Positions 1 through 5,524 of a stretch of 14,178 nucleotides of DNA are shown here, in pieces. The stretch covers positions 1 through 14,178 of the forward strand of contig JASHQV010000007.1 in assembly GCA_030038955.1 (NCBI GenBank), in the 5' to 3' direction. A program made the translations under genes and the position numbers. Position 1 is the first letter of the stretch; each line of letters begins with the position of its first letter. The notes beneath the pieces are model-generated. The model was given only the letters and a program-made list of their open reading frames with translations, was not told the DNA's origin and made no database searches. This DNA is from Solirubrobacteraceae bacterium. GTDB taxonomy: Bacteria; Actinomycetota; Thermoleophilia; Solirubrobacterales; Solirubrobacteraceae.

Positions 1-34
1 TCGGTGAATGTATGTGCATTTTGGGAGGAGGGCA

Positions 35-169
35 ATGAACGCACATCTACCGTGCGAGGGCGACGGACAGGGCGCTGCGGGCGCCGTCCGCGGGGGGGCG
101 ATCCCCGGGGGGGCGATTTGTCCAACGATTCGTTGGACAAATCGCCCCACACGCGTGGAGCGCATCTAG
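35..169 (+). CDS. Possible 44-aa leader ORF upstream of the acetyltransferase
   Basis: An ATG follows a strong purine-rich Shine-Dalgarno stretch (GGAGGAGGG at 24-32). It opens a 44-codon frame ending in TAG at 167-169, four bases before the GTG start of the acetyltransferase. That geometry would allow translational coupling. Against it, the frame runs straight through a hairpin (64-90) and a 19-bp palindrome (110-148), and the peptide (MNAHLPCEGDGQ...) matches no family I recognise. It could be a leader peptide, the start of a gene disrupted by the palindrome, or chance. The SD is the main support. Confidence 0.2.
   Translation: MNAHLPCEGDGQGAAGAVRGGAIPGGAICPTIRWTNRPTRVERI
64..90 (+). other. 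GC-rich hairpin with bulge
   Basis: CGGAC (64-68) pairs with GTCCG (86-90) and GGCGC (71-75) pairs with GCGCC (81-85). The loop is TGCGG and a two-base AG bulge lies at 69-70. It lies between the window edge and the acetyltransferase and could be part of a terminator for a gene upstream of the window. No T-run follows. Confidence 0.35.
110..148. repeat. 19-bp perfect inverted repeat, one-base centre
   Basis: GGGGCGATTTGTCCAACGA (110-128) is the exact reverse complement of 130-148, around a single T at 129. The left arm also overlaps a direct repeat, GGGGGGGCGAT at 92-102 and again at 107-117. The arms are AT-richer in their middle than the surroundings. It could be a dispersed palindromic (REP/MITE-like) element, a protein-binding site or a terminator. 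There is no T-tract on either side, which argues against a simple intrinsic terminator. No second copy was seen in this window. Confidence 0.8.
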
Positions 170-173
170 GCCG

Positions 174-713
174 GTGCCGGAATTCGTCCTCCGCGACGGG
201 ACCGAGCTGCAGCGCCTCGATGACGCCCACGTGGATGACCTGTACGCGGTAGTCGTCGCCGAGCGCGCCCGGCTGGCACGCTGGCTGCCGTGGGCGCAGA
301 CGTCGAGCCGCAACGACCTCCGCGAGTTCGTCGACCAGACGCGCCGGCAGTACCAGGCCAGCCAGGGCCTTCAAACGGCGATCGTGGCCGACAGCCGCGC
401 CGTCGGCGTCGTCGGCGTGCACGGGATCTCGTGGCCGAACCAGAGCACCTCGATCGGCTACTGGCTGTCGGAGCTGTACGAGGGTCGCGGGATCGTGACC
501 GCGGCGGTGCGCGCTTACACGGTCCACGCCTTTCGCACCTGGCGGCTCAACCGGATGGAGCTGCGCGCAGCCGTCGACAACCGGCGCAGCCGCGCGATCG
601 CCGAGCGACTCGACTTCAAGCAGGAGGGGGTGCTGCGGCAGGCCGAGCGGATCGGCGACCGCCACCTCGACCTGGTCGTGTACTCGGCCCTCGCCGGAGA
701 GTGGCGGGGCTGA
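174..713 (+). CDS. GNAT-family N-acetyltransferase, RimJ/RimL type
   Basis: Predicted acetyl-CoA-dependent acetyltransferase of 179 aa, the normal length for the RimJ/RimL (ribosomal-protein N-acetyltransferase-like) branch. The N-terminus reads as the family's first strand, followed by the typical RARLARWLPW block (31-40). The acetyl-CoA-binding motif A lies at about 94-111 (IGYW, then YEGRGIVTAA, matching R/QxxGxG/A). The late N-x-R/S-S-xx-I/L-AE-x-L-x-F-xx-EG signature is at 136-152. The start is GTG at 174, because the family N-terminus begins right there and no better in-frame start precedes it; the SD is poor. The substrate cannot be told. It is monocistronic unless coupled to the small ORF at 35-169, and it converges on the MFS gene. 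The stop codon lies inside a hairpin. Confidence 0.88.
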   Translation: MPEFVLRDGTELQRLDDAHVDDLYAVVVAERARLARWLPWAQTSSRNDLREFVDQTRRQYQASQGLQTAIVADSRAVGVVGVHGISWPNQSTSIGYWLSELYEGRGIVTAAVRAYTVHAFRTWRLNRMELRAAVDNRRSRAIAERLDFKQEGVLRQAERIGDRHLDLVVYSALAGEWRG

Positions 714-726
714 GCTCAGGCCCGCC
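703..726 (+). terminator. Hairpin straddling the acetyltransferase stop codon
   Basis: GGCGGG (703-708) pairs with CCCGCC (721-726). Inside, after a G/G mismatch, lies the palindrome CTGAGCTCAG (710-719), which contains the TGA stop (711-713). It sits between convergent genes, so it is a candidate bidirectional terminator. No T-tract follows, so termination is inferred from position and stem strength only. Confidence 0.4.
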
Positions 727-735
727 GTGGCCCGT

Positions 736-804
736 CAGCTCCCGCCCCGGCGAGCGCAGCTTCGCCATCGAACGCCAGCTCCCGCCCGCCCCGGCGAGCG
801 CAGC
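736..804. repeat. Imperfect direct repeat beside the exporter gene's 3' end
   Basis: The block CAGCTCCCGCCCCGGCGAG... occurs at 736-760 and again, with a four-base insertion, at 776-804. TCGAACGCCAGCTC at 768-781 recurs at 817-830 inside the last codons of the exporter gene. The intergenic spacer therefore seems to have grown by duplicating the gene's own 3' end. There is no sign that it codes for anything. Confidence 0.6.
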
Positions 805-819
805 CGAGGTCAGTCCTCG
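805..819 (-). terminator. Small hairpin with the exporter stop codon in its loop
   Basis: CGAGG (805-809) pairs with CCTCG (815-819). The five-base loop TCAGT contains the complement of the exporter's TGA stop (810-812). The stem is short (5 bp), so terminator activity alone would be weak. It is recorded because two other genes in this window have stronger stems in the same place. Confidence 0.3.
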
Positions 820-2558
820 AACGCCAGCTCGCGCTCGGGCTCCGCGATCTCGACCTGCGCCTCGGGCTCCGTGTAGTAGTACTTGCCGCCGCGCATCCAC
901 GAGGCTACCGCCGCCACCAGGCAGCAGATCGTGGCGAACCAGAACGCCTCATGGATGCCGGTGGCGAACGGGTGCGAGACCAGCGTCGGGAAGAACCGGT
1001 GCCCGGTCAGATAGGCGGCCGTGTGGTGCGGCAGCGTGTGCAGGATCGGTGCCAGCGTCGTGCCCATCGGGTTGTAGCCGAGGAACGCTGCGAACAGGCT
1101 GCCGACCGGCGGCAGGTGCGAGATCTTGGCGGCGTAGGCGTGGGGCACGCCGTTGCCGGCGAGACCGTGATACAGGGCCGACGGAAGCGTCGCCGACAGC
1201 CCGACGATGATCAGGCTGAAGAAGATCCCGATCGACAGCACCATCGCCGAGTTCATGAAGGTGCCGGCCATTCCGGCACCAGCGCCGCGCTGGTCGGGCG
1301 GCAGGCTGTTCATGATCCCGGTCTGGTTGGGCGCCGCGAACAGCCCCATCGCCAGGCCGTTGAAGAAGATCAGCACGGCAAAGCCGATGTAGGAGAAGTT
1401 CACCGGCAGCAGGATCAGGCCAACGAAGCTGGCAGCGGCGAGCAACATGCCTCCGGTGGCGAACGGGCGAGCGCCGAAGTGGTCGGCGAGCCGGCCGGCC
1501 ACCGGCCCGGCGAGCAGGAACCCCGCCGACAGCGGCAGCATCGAGATGCCGGCCCACAGCGGCGTCGACGAGAAGCTGTAGCCGCGCTCGGGCAGCCAGA
1601 TGCCCTGCAGCCAGATGATCAGCATGAACATCATCCCGCCGCGGGACAGCGCCGCCAGCAGCGCGGCGAGGTTGCCCGCGGTGAACGCGCGGATGCGGAA
1701 CAGGGGCAGGCGGAACATCGGCGCCGCGACGCGCCGCTCGATCGCCACGAACACGACCAGCACCACCAGTCCGCCGGCGATCGCGGCGATCACCCACGGG
1801 TTGCTCCAGCCCATGTTGTGACCGCCGTACGGCAGGATCCCGTAGGTGATCCCGACCAGCACCGCGATCAGACCGACCGCGAACGTGATGTTGCCGAGCC
1901 AGTCGATCTTGGCCGCCTTGCGCACGCCCCGCTCCTCGAGCATGTAGTACGCCCAGACGGTGCCGAACAGCCCGACCGGCACCGACACGAGGAACACCAG
2001 CCGCCAGTCCACCGGCGCCAGCACGCCGCCGAGCACGAGCCCGATGAAAGAGCCGGCGATCGCCGCGACCATGTTGATCCCGAGCGCCAGTCCACGCTGG
2101 TCGGCGGGGAACGCGTCGGTCAGGATCGCCGAGGAGTTGGCGAACAGGCAGGCGGCGCCGATCCCCTGGATGACACGGCAGATGATCAGCCACAGCGCCG
2201 CGCCGCTGCCCTGCAGCCAGACGACCGACAGCAGGATCGAGCCGGCGGTGAACACCGCGAAGCCGAGGTTGTAGATGCGCACCCGCCCGAACATGTCGCC
2301 GACCCGGCCGAGGCTGACGACGAGCACGGCTGCCACGACCATGAACCCCAGCAGCATCCACAGCAGGTAGCTGGTGTTCGACGAGATCAGCGGGTCGAGC
2401 TTGATGCCGCGGAAGATGTCGGGCAGCGCGATGATCACGATCGACTGGTTGATCGTCGCCATCAGGATCCCGAGCGTCGTGTTCGACAGCGCGATCCACT
2501 TGTAGCGGTCGGGATGCGAGCGGTGCTGCAGCAGCCGTTCGCGCACGGTCGTCACCAT
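810..2558 (-). CDS. DHA2-family MFS multidrug exporter (14 TM)
   Basis: Predicted proton-driven efflux permease of 582 aa, with the 14-helix EmrB/QacA (DHA2) layout. TM1 carries the D1-like motif ILMATINQSIVIIALP (31-46). Motif A is GRVGDMFGRVR (84-94) in the loop between helices 2 and 3. The antiporter motif C is AIAGSFIGLVLGG (166-178) in TM5. A second half with a motif-A-like loop GRLADHFGAR follows, then a long extracytoplasmic loop (about 455-535) before the last helix, and an acidic C-terminal tail. The TM1 position usually occupied by Asp is Asn (N37). The ATG start shares one base with the marR stop (TGATG), so the two genes are co-transcribed and probably coupled. The substrate is unknown; MarR linkage suggests an aromatic or drug-like inducer. 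Confidence 0.92.
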   Translation of the reverse strand: MVTTVRERLLQHRSHPDRYKWIALSNTTLGILMATINQSIVIIALPDIFRGIKLDPLISSNTSYLLWMLLGFMVVAAVLVVSLGRVGDMFGRVRIYNLGFAVFTAGSILLSVVWLQGSGAALWLIICRVIQGIGAACLFANSSAILTDAFPADQRGLALGINMVAAIAGSFIGLVLGGVLAPVDWRLVFLVSVPVGLFGTVWAYYMLEERGVRKAAKIDWLGNITFAVGLIAVLVGITYGILPYGGHNMGWSNPWVIAAIAGGLVVLVVFVAIERRVAAPMFRLPLFRIRAFTAGNLAALLAALSRGGMMFMLIIWLQGIWLPERGYSFSSTPLWAGISMLPLSAGFLLAGPVAGRLADHFGARPFATGGMLLAAASFVGLILLPVNFSYIGFAVLIFFNGLAMGLFAAPNQTGIMNSLPPDQRGAGAGMAGTFMNSAMVLSIGIFFSLIIVGLSATLPSALYHGLAGNGVPHAYAAKISHLPPVGSLFAAFLGYNPMGTTLAPILHTLPHHTAAYLTGHRFFPTLVSHPFATGIHEAFWFATICCLVAAVASWMRGGKYYYTEPEAQVEIAEPERELAFED

Positions 2559-3022
2559 CAGGCTTCACGCTCCTCGAGCCGCGCGATCAGGTGATCGATC
2601 ACCTCGGTGGCACGCGCCAGCACCTGGAGCTCGTCGTCGCTGAGCGTCGCCATCTGCTCGTGCAGCAACGCCTTGTACTCGGCCTGCAGCTGCGCAAACG
2701 TCTCGGCGCCAGCCGGCGTCAGCGCCACGTGGACGACGCGGCGGTCGCTGGGATCGTGCTCGCGGACGGCCCAGCCGCGCTCCTCCAGCCGGTTGACCAG
2801 CAGCGTGATCGCCGGCTGCGTGACGCCGGCGGAGCAGGCGAGATCGGTGATCCGCCGTGGCTCCGCCGAGATCGCCGACAGCACCGCGACCTCGGTGCGG
2901 GTCACATCGACGGTGGTGCGCCTCAGGAACAGCCGGCCGAGTGCCGTCACGCGCTGCGGGAGCGCCTCGGCCAACTCGTCCAGCTGCCCGCTGCGCCGGT
3001 CGGCGGCGATCGTGGGCTGCAT
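2558..3022 (-). CDS. MarR-family transcriptional regulator
   Basis: 154-aa winged-helix repressor, full length for MarR. A dimerisation helix lies at the N-terminus and the helix-turn-helix at about 57-83 (ITDLACSAGVTQPAITLLVNRLE). The wing carries the diagnostic DxSDRR signature (DPSDRRVVHVALT, 90-102), and C-terminal dimerisation helices run from 105 to 152. There is a cysteine in the HTH (C63). It is followed directly by the MFS exporter with a one-base overlap, the standard layout for a ligand-responsive repressor of its own efflux operon. The ATG lies nine bases after an AT-rich TAATAT box with no SD, which fits a leaderless message. Repression of this operon is inferred from context. 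Confidence 0.92.
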   Translation of the reverse strand: MQPTIAADRRSGQLDELAEALPQRVTALGRLFLRRTTVDVTRTEVAVLSAISAEPRRITDLACSAGVTQPAITLLVNRLEERGWAVREHDPSDRRVVHVALTPAGAETFAQLQAEYKALLHEQMATLSDDELQVLARATEVIDHLIARLEEREA

Positions 3023-3045
3023 CAGGAACTTATATTACACGTTGA
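3023..3045 (-). promoter_or_regulatory. Putative promoter/operator of the marR-MFS operon
   Basis: Reading the minus strand, TAATAT (3037-3032) fits the actinobacterial TANNNT -10 consensus and ends nine bases before the marR ATG, so transcription would start at or next to the start codon. This is the only strikingly AT-rich spot for hundreds of bases. The flanks AACTT...ACGTT (plus strand 3027-3043) form an imperfect palindrome that could be the MarR operator. No convincing -35 was seen. Confidence 0.45.
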
Positions 3046-3163
3046 TGGATCCGGGCGTTGTGCAGAAGCGCGGGCTGAGCACCGGCGGGCGGCGGGCGAC
3101 TCGCTCGAGACGCGCGGCGGCGGCGCGGACGTCGGCCGGACGGACGATCATCTTGGTTGGCAT
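3035..3163 (-). pseudogene. Relic of a PLP-dependent threonine/serine dehydratase N-terminus
   Basis: A 42-codon minus-strand frame (ATG at 3163, alternative ATG at 3151, TAA at 3037-3035) starts MPTKMIVRPADVRAAAARL and continues ERVARRPPVLSPR. This matches the first ~30 residues of threonine ammonia-lyase/serine dehydratase proteins, whose N-terminus runs ...DV..AA.R....-R-T-PV-L-x-SR, just before the cofactor domain. The match then breaks off (FCTTPGSINV-stop), with no K-bearing cofactor motif. It ends 12 bases before marR, and its stop lies inside the marR -10 box. I read it as a truncated gene remnant. A real 42-aa upstream peptide is possible but less likely. Confidence 0.45.
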
Positions 3164-3260
3164 CGGAAGCGGCCGCTCGCTGGGCGTCGGGAGCGGGTGC
3201 TCACCGGTTGGGAGCTCGACGAGGCGGCATCATCCCACCAGACCATCGTTTGACGAGCTT

Positions 3261-3295
3261 CCGGTGACGCTGGCCTGGTGGGCCTGCGTCACCGG
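3261..3295. other. Strong hairpin in the marR-cupin gap
   Basis: CCGGTGACGC (3261-3270) pairs perfectly with GCGTCACCGG (3286-3295). After a T/T mismatch, GGCC (3272-3275) pairs with GGCC (3281-3284) around the loop TGGTG: 14 bp with one mismatch. It lies upstream of the cupin gene, with no upstream plus-strand gene to terminate. It could be a structured 5' leader, part of a small RNA, or an operator. Confidence 0.6.
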
Positions 3296-3296
3296 C

Positions 3297-3337
3297 GACG
3301 ACTTCGCCCGAGGCGGCCGCCACGGTGGCGAGTCGTC
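3297..3337. other. Second, adjacent hairpin in the marR-cupin gap
   Basis: GACGACT (3297-3303) pairs with AGTCGTC (3331-3337) and CGCC (3305-3308) with GGCG (3327-3330), with one bulged T. The apical part contains the self-complementary GGCGGCCGCC (3312-3321). It begins one base after the previous hairpin ends. A weaker third structure follows: GGTAGC (3346-3351) with GCTACC (3386-3391), enclosing TCGCG/CGCGA (3357-3361/3368-3372). Apart from these and the relic at 3035-3163, nothing else was seen in 3023-3395. Confidence 0.5.
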
Positions 3338-3395
3338 CGAAACTGGGTAGCCTGATTCGCGTGCATCCGCGAGCAGCACAACCACGCTACCGACG

Positions 3396-3836
3396 ATGAG
3401 CGACGCGACCGAGCAGCGCGACGGATACGCGATCGTCGACCCCGACCAGGTCGAGGACTTCTACGCCGGCACCGATGTCCCGGGCGAGTTCCGCCGCCTC
3501 ACCGAGGCGCTCGGCTGCACACAGCTGGCGGTCACACTGATCCGGGTGCCCGCACACTCCGACTTCGAGCAGGGCACCGGCCACTTCCACGACGAGATCG
3601 AGGAGCTGTATCTGATCACGCGGGGGACGCTGACGATGCGGCTCGGCGACGAGGTGCGCGCCGTCAGCGCGCCCGCGGCCGTGCGGGTCGCTCCGCACAC
3701 GCCCCGCTCGCACCGCAACGAGCGCGACGAGCCGGTGACGATGTGGGCGATCTCGCGCCGGCAGGGCAACCGCGACGCGACCAAGCTCGACGACTTCTGG
3801 GAGGCCTCGCCGCAGGCGCGGCAGACCCGCGCCTGA
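3396..3836 (+). CDS. Small single-domain cupin protein
   Basis: 146-aa protein with one cupin beta-barrel. Motif 1 is at about 60-77: GTGHFHDEIEELYLITRG gives His63, His65 and a Glu at 69/70 as metal ligands. Motif 2 is at about 97-108: VAPHTPRSHRN gives the conserved P-x(2)-H-x-N with His106. This is a complete Cupin_2-type metal site. Catalytic cupins and metabolite-binding cupins of this size cannot be told apart by eye, so no reaction is proposed. The first 45 residues are an N-terminal extension. The ATG at 3396 has no evident SD and sits behind a structured leader. It stands alone, diverging from marR, and its stop codon is inside a 9-bp hairpin. Confidence 0.85.
   Translation: MSDATEQRDGYAIVDPDQVEDFYAGTDVPGEFRRLTEALGCTQLAVTLIRVPAHSDFEQGTGHFHDEIEELYLITRGTLTMRLGDEVRAVSAPAAVRVAPHTPRSHRNERDEPVTMWAISRRQGNRDATKLDDFWEASPQARQTRA
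3813..3835 (+). terminator. Perfect 9-bp hairpin over the cupin stop codon
   Basis: CAGGCGCGG (3813-3821) pairs without mismatch with CCGCGCCTG (3827-3835) around the loop CAGAC. The last two stem bases are the first two of the TGA stop (3834-3836). Downstream is AAGGTGCGTCCTCTTACC, with only a weak pyrimidine run. Position and stem strength suggest a terminator separating the cupin gene from the PDZ-VWA-MoxR block. Confidence 0.5.
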
Positions 3837-3873
3837 AGGTGCGTCCTCTTACCAACTTCTGAACAAGGGCCCC

Positions 3874-3879
3874 TAGCGT
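3874..3879 (+). promoter_or_regulatory. Candidate -10 box for the PDZ-VWA-MoxR operon
   Basis: TAGCGT fits TANNNT and lies 11 bases before the GTG at 3891, implying a leader of only a few bases; no SD precedes that GTG. Upstream sequence (ACCAACTTCTGAACAAGG at 3851-3868) is less GC-rich than its surroundings and could hold a -35 element, but no good hexamer at 16-18 bp is evident. The 54-base gap after the cupin hairpin is the only place for an operon promoter. Confidence 0.35.
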
Positions 3880-3890
3880 CCCTGTGCAAA

Positions 3891-4541
3891 GTGAGTGGAC
3901 CGAAGCATCTCTGGTCCGGCGATTGGGAGCGGGAGTCGCCGGATCCGGCGCCCCCCTCACCGGCGCCGGCCCGATCGGTGGCGACCTCGCCGATGCCGGC
4001 CGCACCCGTGCCGGGCGCCGGTGTCAGGGGTGGCCGGCGTCGCCGTCCGAGCCGCGCGACGGCAGCCGCACTGGCGGCGCTCGTGCTGGCGGTCGGGGCG
4101 GCAGCCGCGCTGCTGACGATCGACTCCGGCAGCCACAAGCTGCTCGCCAGCCACGCCACTCCGACGATCGTGCTGCCGAAGACACCGACGACCCCGGTGA
4201 CGCCAACGACGCCGAGCCCGGGCGGAGGAGCGGTGCAGACGCCCGCCACGACCCTGATCGGACGTACGATCACCTGGGACGGGATGCAGATCTCGACCGT
4301 GCAGGGCATCGGTGCGGTGATCCAGACGGTCGGGCTGAGAAGCTGGGGCGACGTCGCGGGACTCGAGCCCGGTGACGTGATCGAGTCGATCGACAGCCAT
4401 CCGATCGACGCGGCCGCACAGATCGCGTCCGCCCTCAGGGGGGTGGCGCGAGGGCGGGCGGTGAGCGTGTCGGTGGAGCGCGGATCGACCATGTTCGCCA
4501 CGAGCGTGCCGTTCGAAGGGTCACCGACGACGTCGCCGTGA
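3891..4541 (+). CDS. Membrane-anchored PDZ-domain protein
   Basis: 216-aa protein with four parts. A Pro/Ala-rich cytoplasmic N-terminus ends in a basic stop (RGGRRRR, 46-52). A single TM helix follows (about 57-77). A Thr/Pro-rich linker (about 97-121) then leads to one PDZ-like domain (about 125-208), with the ligand-loop and strand pattern GLEPGDVIESID (157-168) and a final V-x-V-x-V-E-R-G strand. Basic residues before the helix predict N-in/C-out, so the PDZ domain is extracytoplasmic. There is no protease domain, so it is not a DegP/HtrA enzyme. It is the first gene of the operon, and its TGA overlaps the next GTG by four bases (GTGA), indicating coupled synthesis with the VWA protein. 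I infer an adaptor or sensor role. The start is uncertain because no SD is present. Confidence 0.8.
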   Translation: MSGPKHLWSGDWERESPDPAPPSPAPARSVATSPMPAAPVPGAGVRGGRRRRPSRATAAALAALVLAVGAAAALLTIDSGSHKLLASHATPTIVLPKTPTTPVTPTTPSPGGGAVQTPATTLIGRTITWDGMQISTVQGIGAVIQTVGLRSWGDVAGLEPGDVIESIDSHPIDAAAQIASALRGVARGRAVSVSVERGSTMFATSVPFEGSPTTSP

Positions 4542-5488
4542 GCTTTGCCTCGCCGCTCGTGTTGCTGGGGCTGCTCGCGCTCCCGGCGCTGGCGGCCGTC
4601 TACGTGCGCGAGCAGCGCGCCCGCACCGTCGCGCAGCGAGCGTTCGTCAGCCAGCCGCTGACCGCCTCGGTCGTCCCGCGCCGGCCCGGCCTGCGCCGGC
4701 ACGTACCGGTGGTCCTGCTGGCGCTTGGGGTGGCCGCGCTGATCGCCGCCGCCGCCCGTCCTCAGCGCCGGGTGCTGGTGCCGGTCCGGAGCGCCACCGT
4801 GATGCTGGTCAACGACGTCAGCGCCTCGATGCAGTCGACCGATGTGAAGCCCTCGCGGCTGAGGGCGGCACAGCGTGCGGCCAGCCGCTTCGCCTCGGTC
4901 GCGCCGGCTTCGGTACGGGTGGGGCAGATCGAGTTCGCCCGCCGCCCGACGCTGCTGCAGTCGCCGACAAGCGACCACGCGCTGACCGAGCGGGCGATCG
5001 CCCAGCTCGCGCCCGGCGGCGGCGGGACCGCGATCGGAGAGGCGATCGAGACCGCGCTGACGGCGATTGCGTCGGTGCCGAAGGTGGACGGCAGGCGCCC
5101 GCCCGGAGCGATCGTGCTGCTGTCCGACGGGGTCTCCAACGTGGGTGTCGGTCCGCTCGCCGCCGCCGCCCAGGCGCGAAGCAGACACGTCCGCATCTAC
5201 ACGATCGCGATCGGCACCGCGGGCGGCACGATTCGCGGCCGCGACGGCACCCGCATCGCCGTCCCGGTCGACCCCAGCCAGCTGCGGGCGATCGCGCTCA
5301 GCTCCGGCGGCACCGCCTACACGGCCGCCGACGCCGTGCGGGTCGAGGCGATCTACACCCATCTGGCCAGAACGCTCGGCCACACCCACGTCAATAAAGC
5401 TCTGGTCGCCGGCCTCGTGGGCGCGGCGCTGGGCCTACTGCTGCTGGCCGGCGCGCTCAGCCTGCTGTGGTTCGCCCGGCTGGCCTGA
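4538..5488 (+). CDS. Membrane VWA-domain protein 1 (BatA-like)
   Basis: 316 aa with two N-terminal TM helices (about 5-22 and 57-73), a von Willebrand A domain (about 85-275) and a C-terminal TM helix (about 288-311). The MIDAS metal site is complete: D93-x-S95-x-S97 (NDVSASM), T164 (GGGGTAIG) and D197 (LLSDG). This is the BatA/BatB architecture of MoxR-linked VWA proteins, which bind Mg2+ and partner proteins beside the membrane. The GTG start overlaps the PDZ stop. It matches the second VWA gene of the operon (7527-8477) in length, topology and first codons, so the two look like paralogues. A 36-base gap with an SD leads to the MoxR gene. Confidence 0.9.
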   Translation: MSFASPLVLLGLLALPALAAVYVREQRARTVAQRAFVSQPLTASVVPRRPGLRRHVPVVLLALGVAALIAAAARPQRRVLVPVRSATVMLVNDVSASMQSTDVKPSRLRAAQRAASRFASVAPASVRVGQIEFARRPTLLQSPTSDHALTERAIAQLAPGGGGTAIGEAIETALTAIASVPKVDGRRPPGAIVLLSDGVSNVGVGPLAAAAQARSRHVRIYTIAIGTAGGTIRGRDGTRIAVPVDPSQLRAIALSSGGTAYTAADAVRVEAIYTHLARTLGHTHVNKALVAGLVGAALGLLLLAGALSLLWFARLA

Positions 5489-5524
5489 CGATCGAGGACA
5501 GACGGCGAACATGATGGAGGACAG

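Noticed and set aside
4..252. 82-codon plus-strand frame at the window start
   Set aside because: It runs into the acetyltransferase in the wrong frame and has no SD; the 35-169 frame is the better small-ORF candidate here.
951..2594. Long plus-strand open frame opposite the MFS gene, and another antisense frame at 949-2568 (-)
   Set aside because: Composition is the Arg/Gly/Asp/His-rich reading typical of the other frames of a GC-rich gene, whereas 810-2558 (-) gives 14 helices and MFS motifs.
3262..3340. tRNA or other structural RNA gene in the hairpin region
   Set aside because: No acceptor/T-loop pattern (no GTTCRA-type T-loop) and no CCA end; the stems are separate hairpins, not a cloverleaf.
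3046..3350. Plus-strand frame in the marR-cupin gap
   Set aside because: It continues from a longer frame antisense to marR, is Arg/Ser-rich and motif-free, and overlaps both the dehydratase-like relic and the hairpins.
3853..3880. ECF-type promoter (GAAC...CGTC) before the PDZ gene
   Set aside because: The GAAC and CGTC elements are only about 13 bases apart, too close for the usual 15-17 base spacer.
3461..5389. 642-codon minus-strand open frame opposite the cupin, PDZ and VWA genes
   Set aside because: It spans three well-supported plus-strand genes with domain motifs and has no recognisable domain or coherent start of its own.
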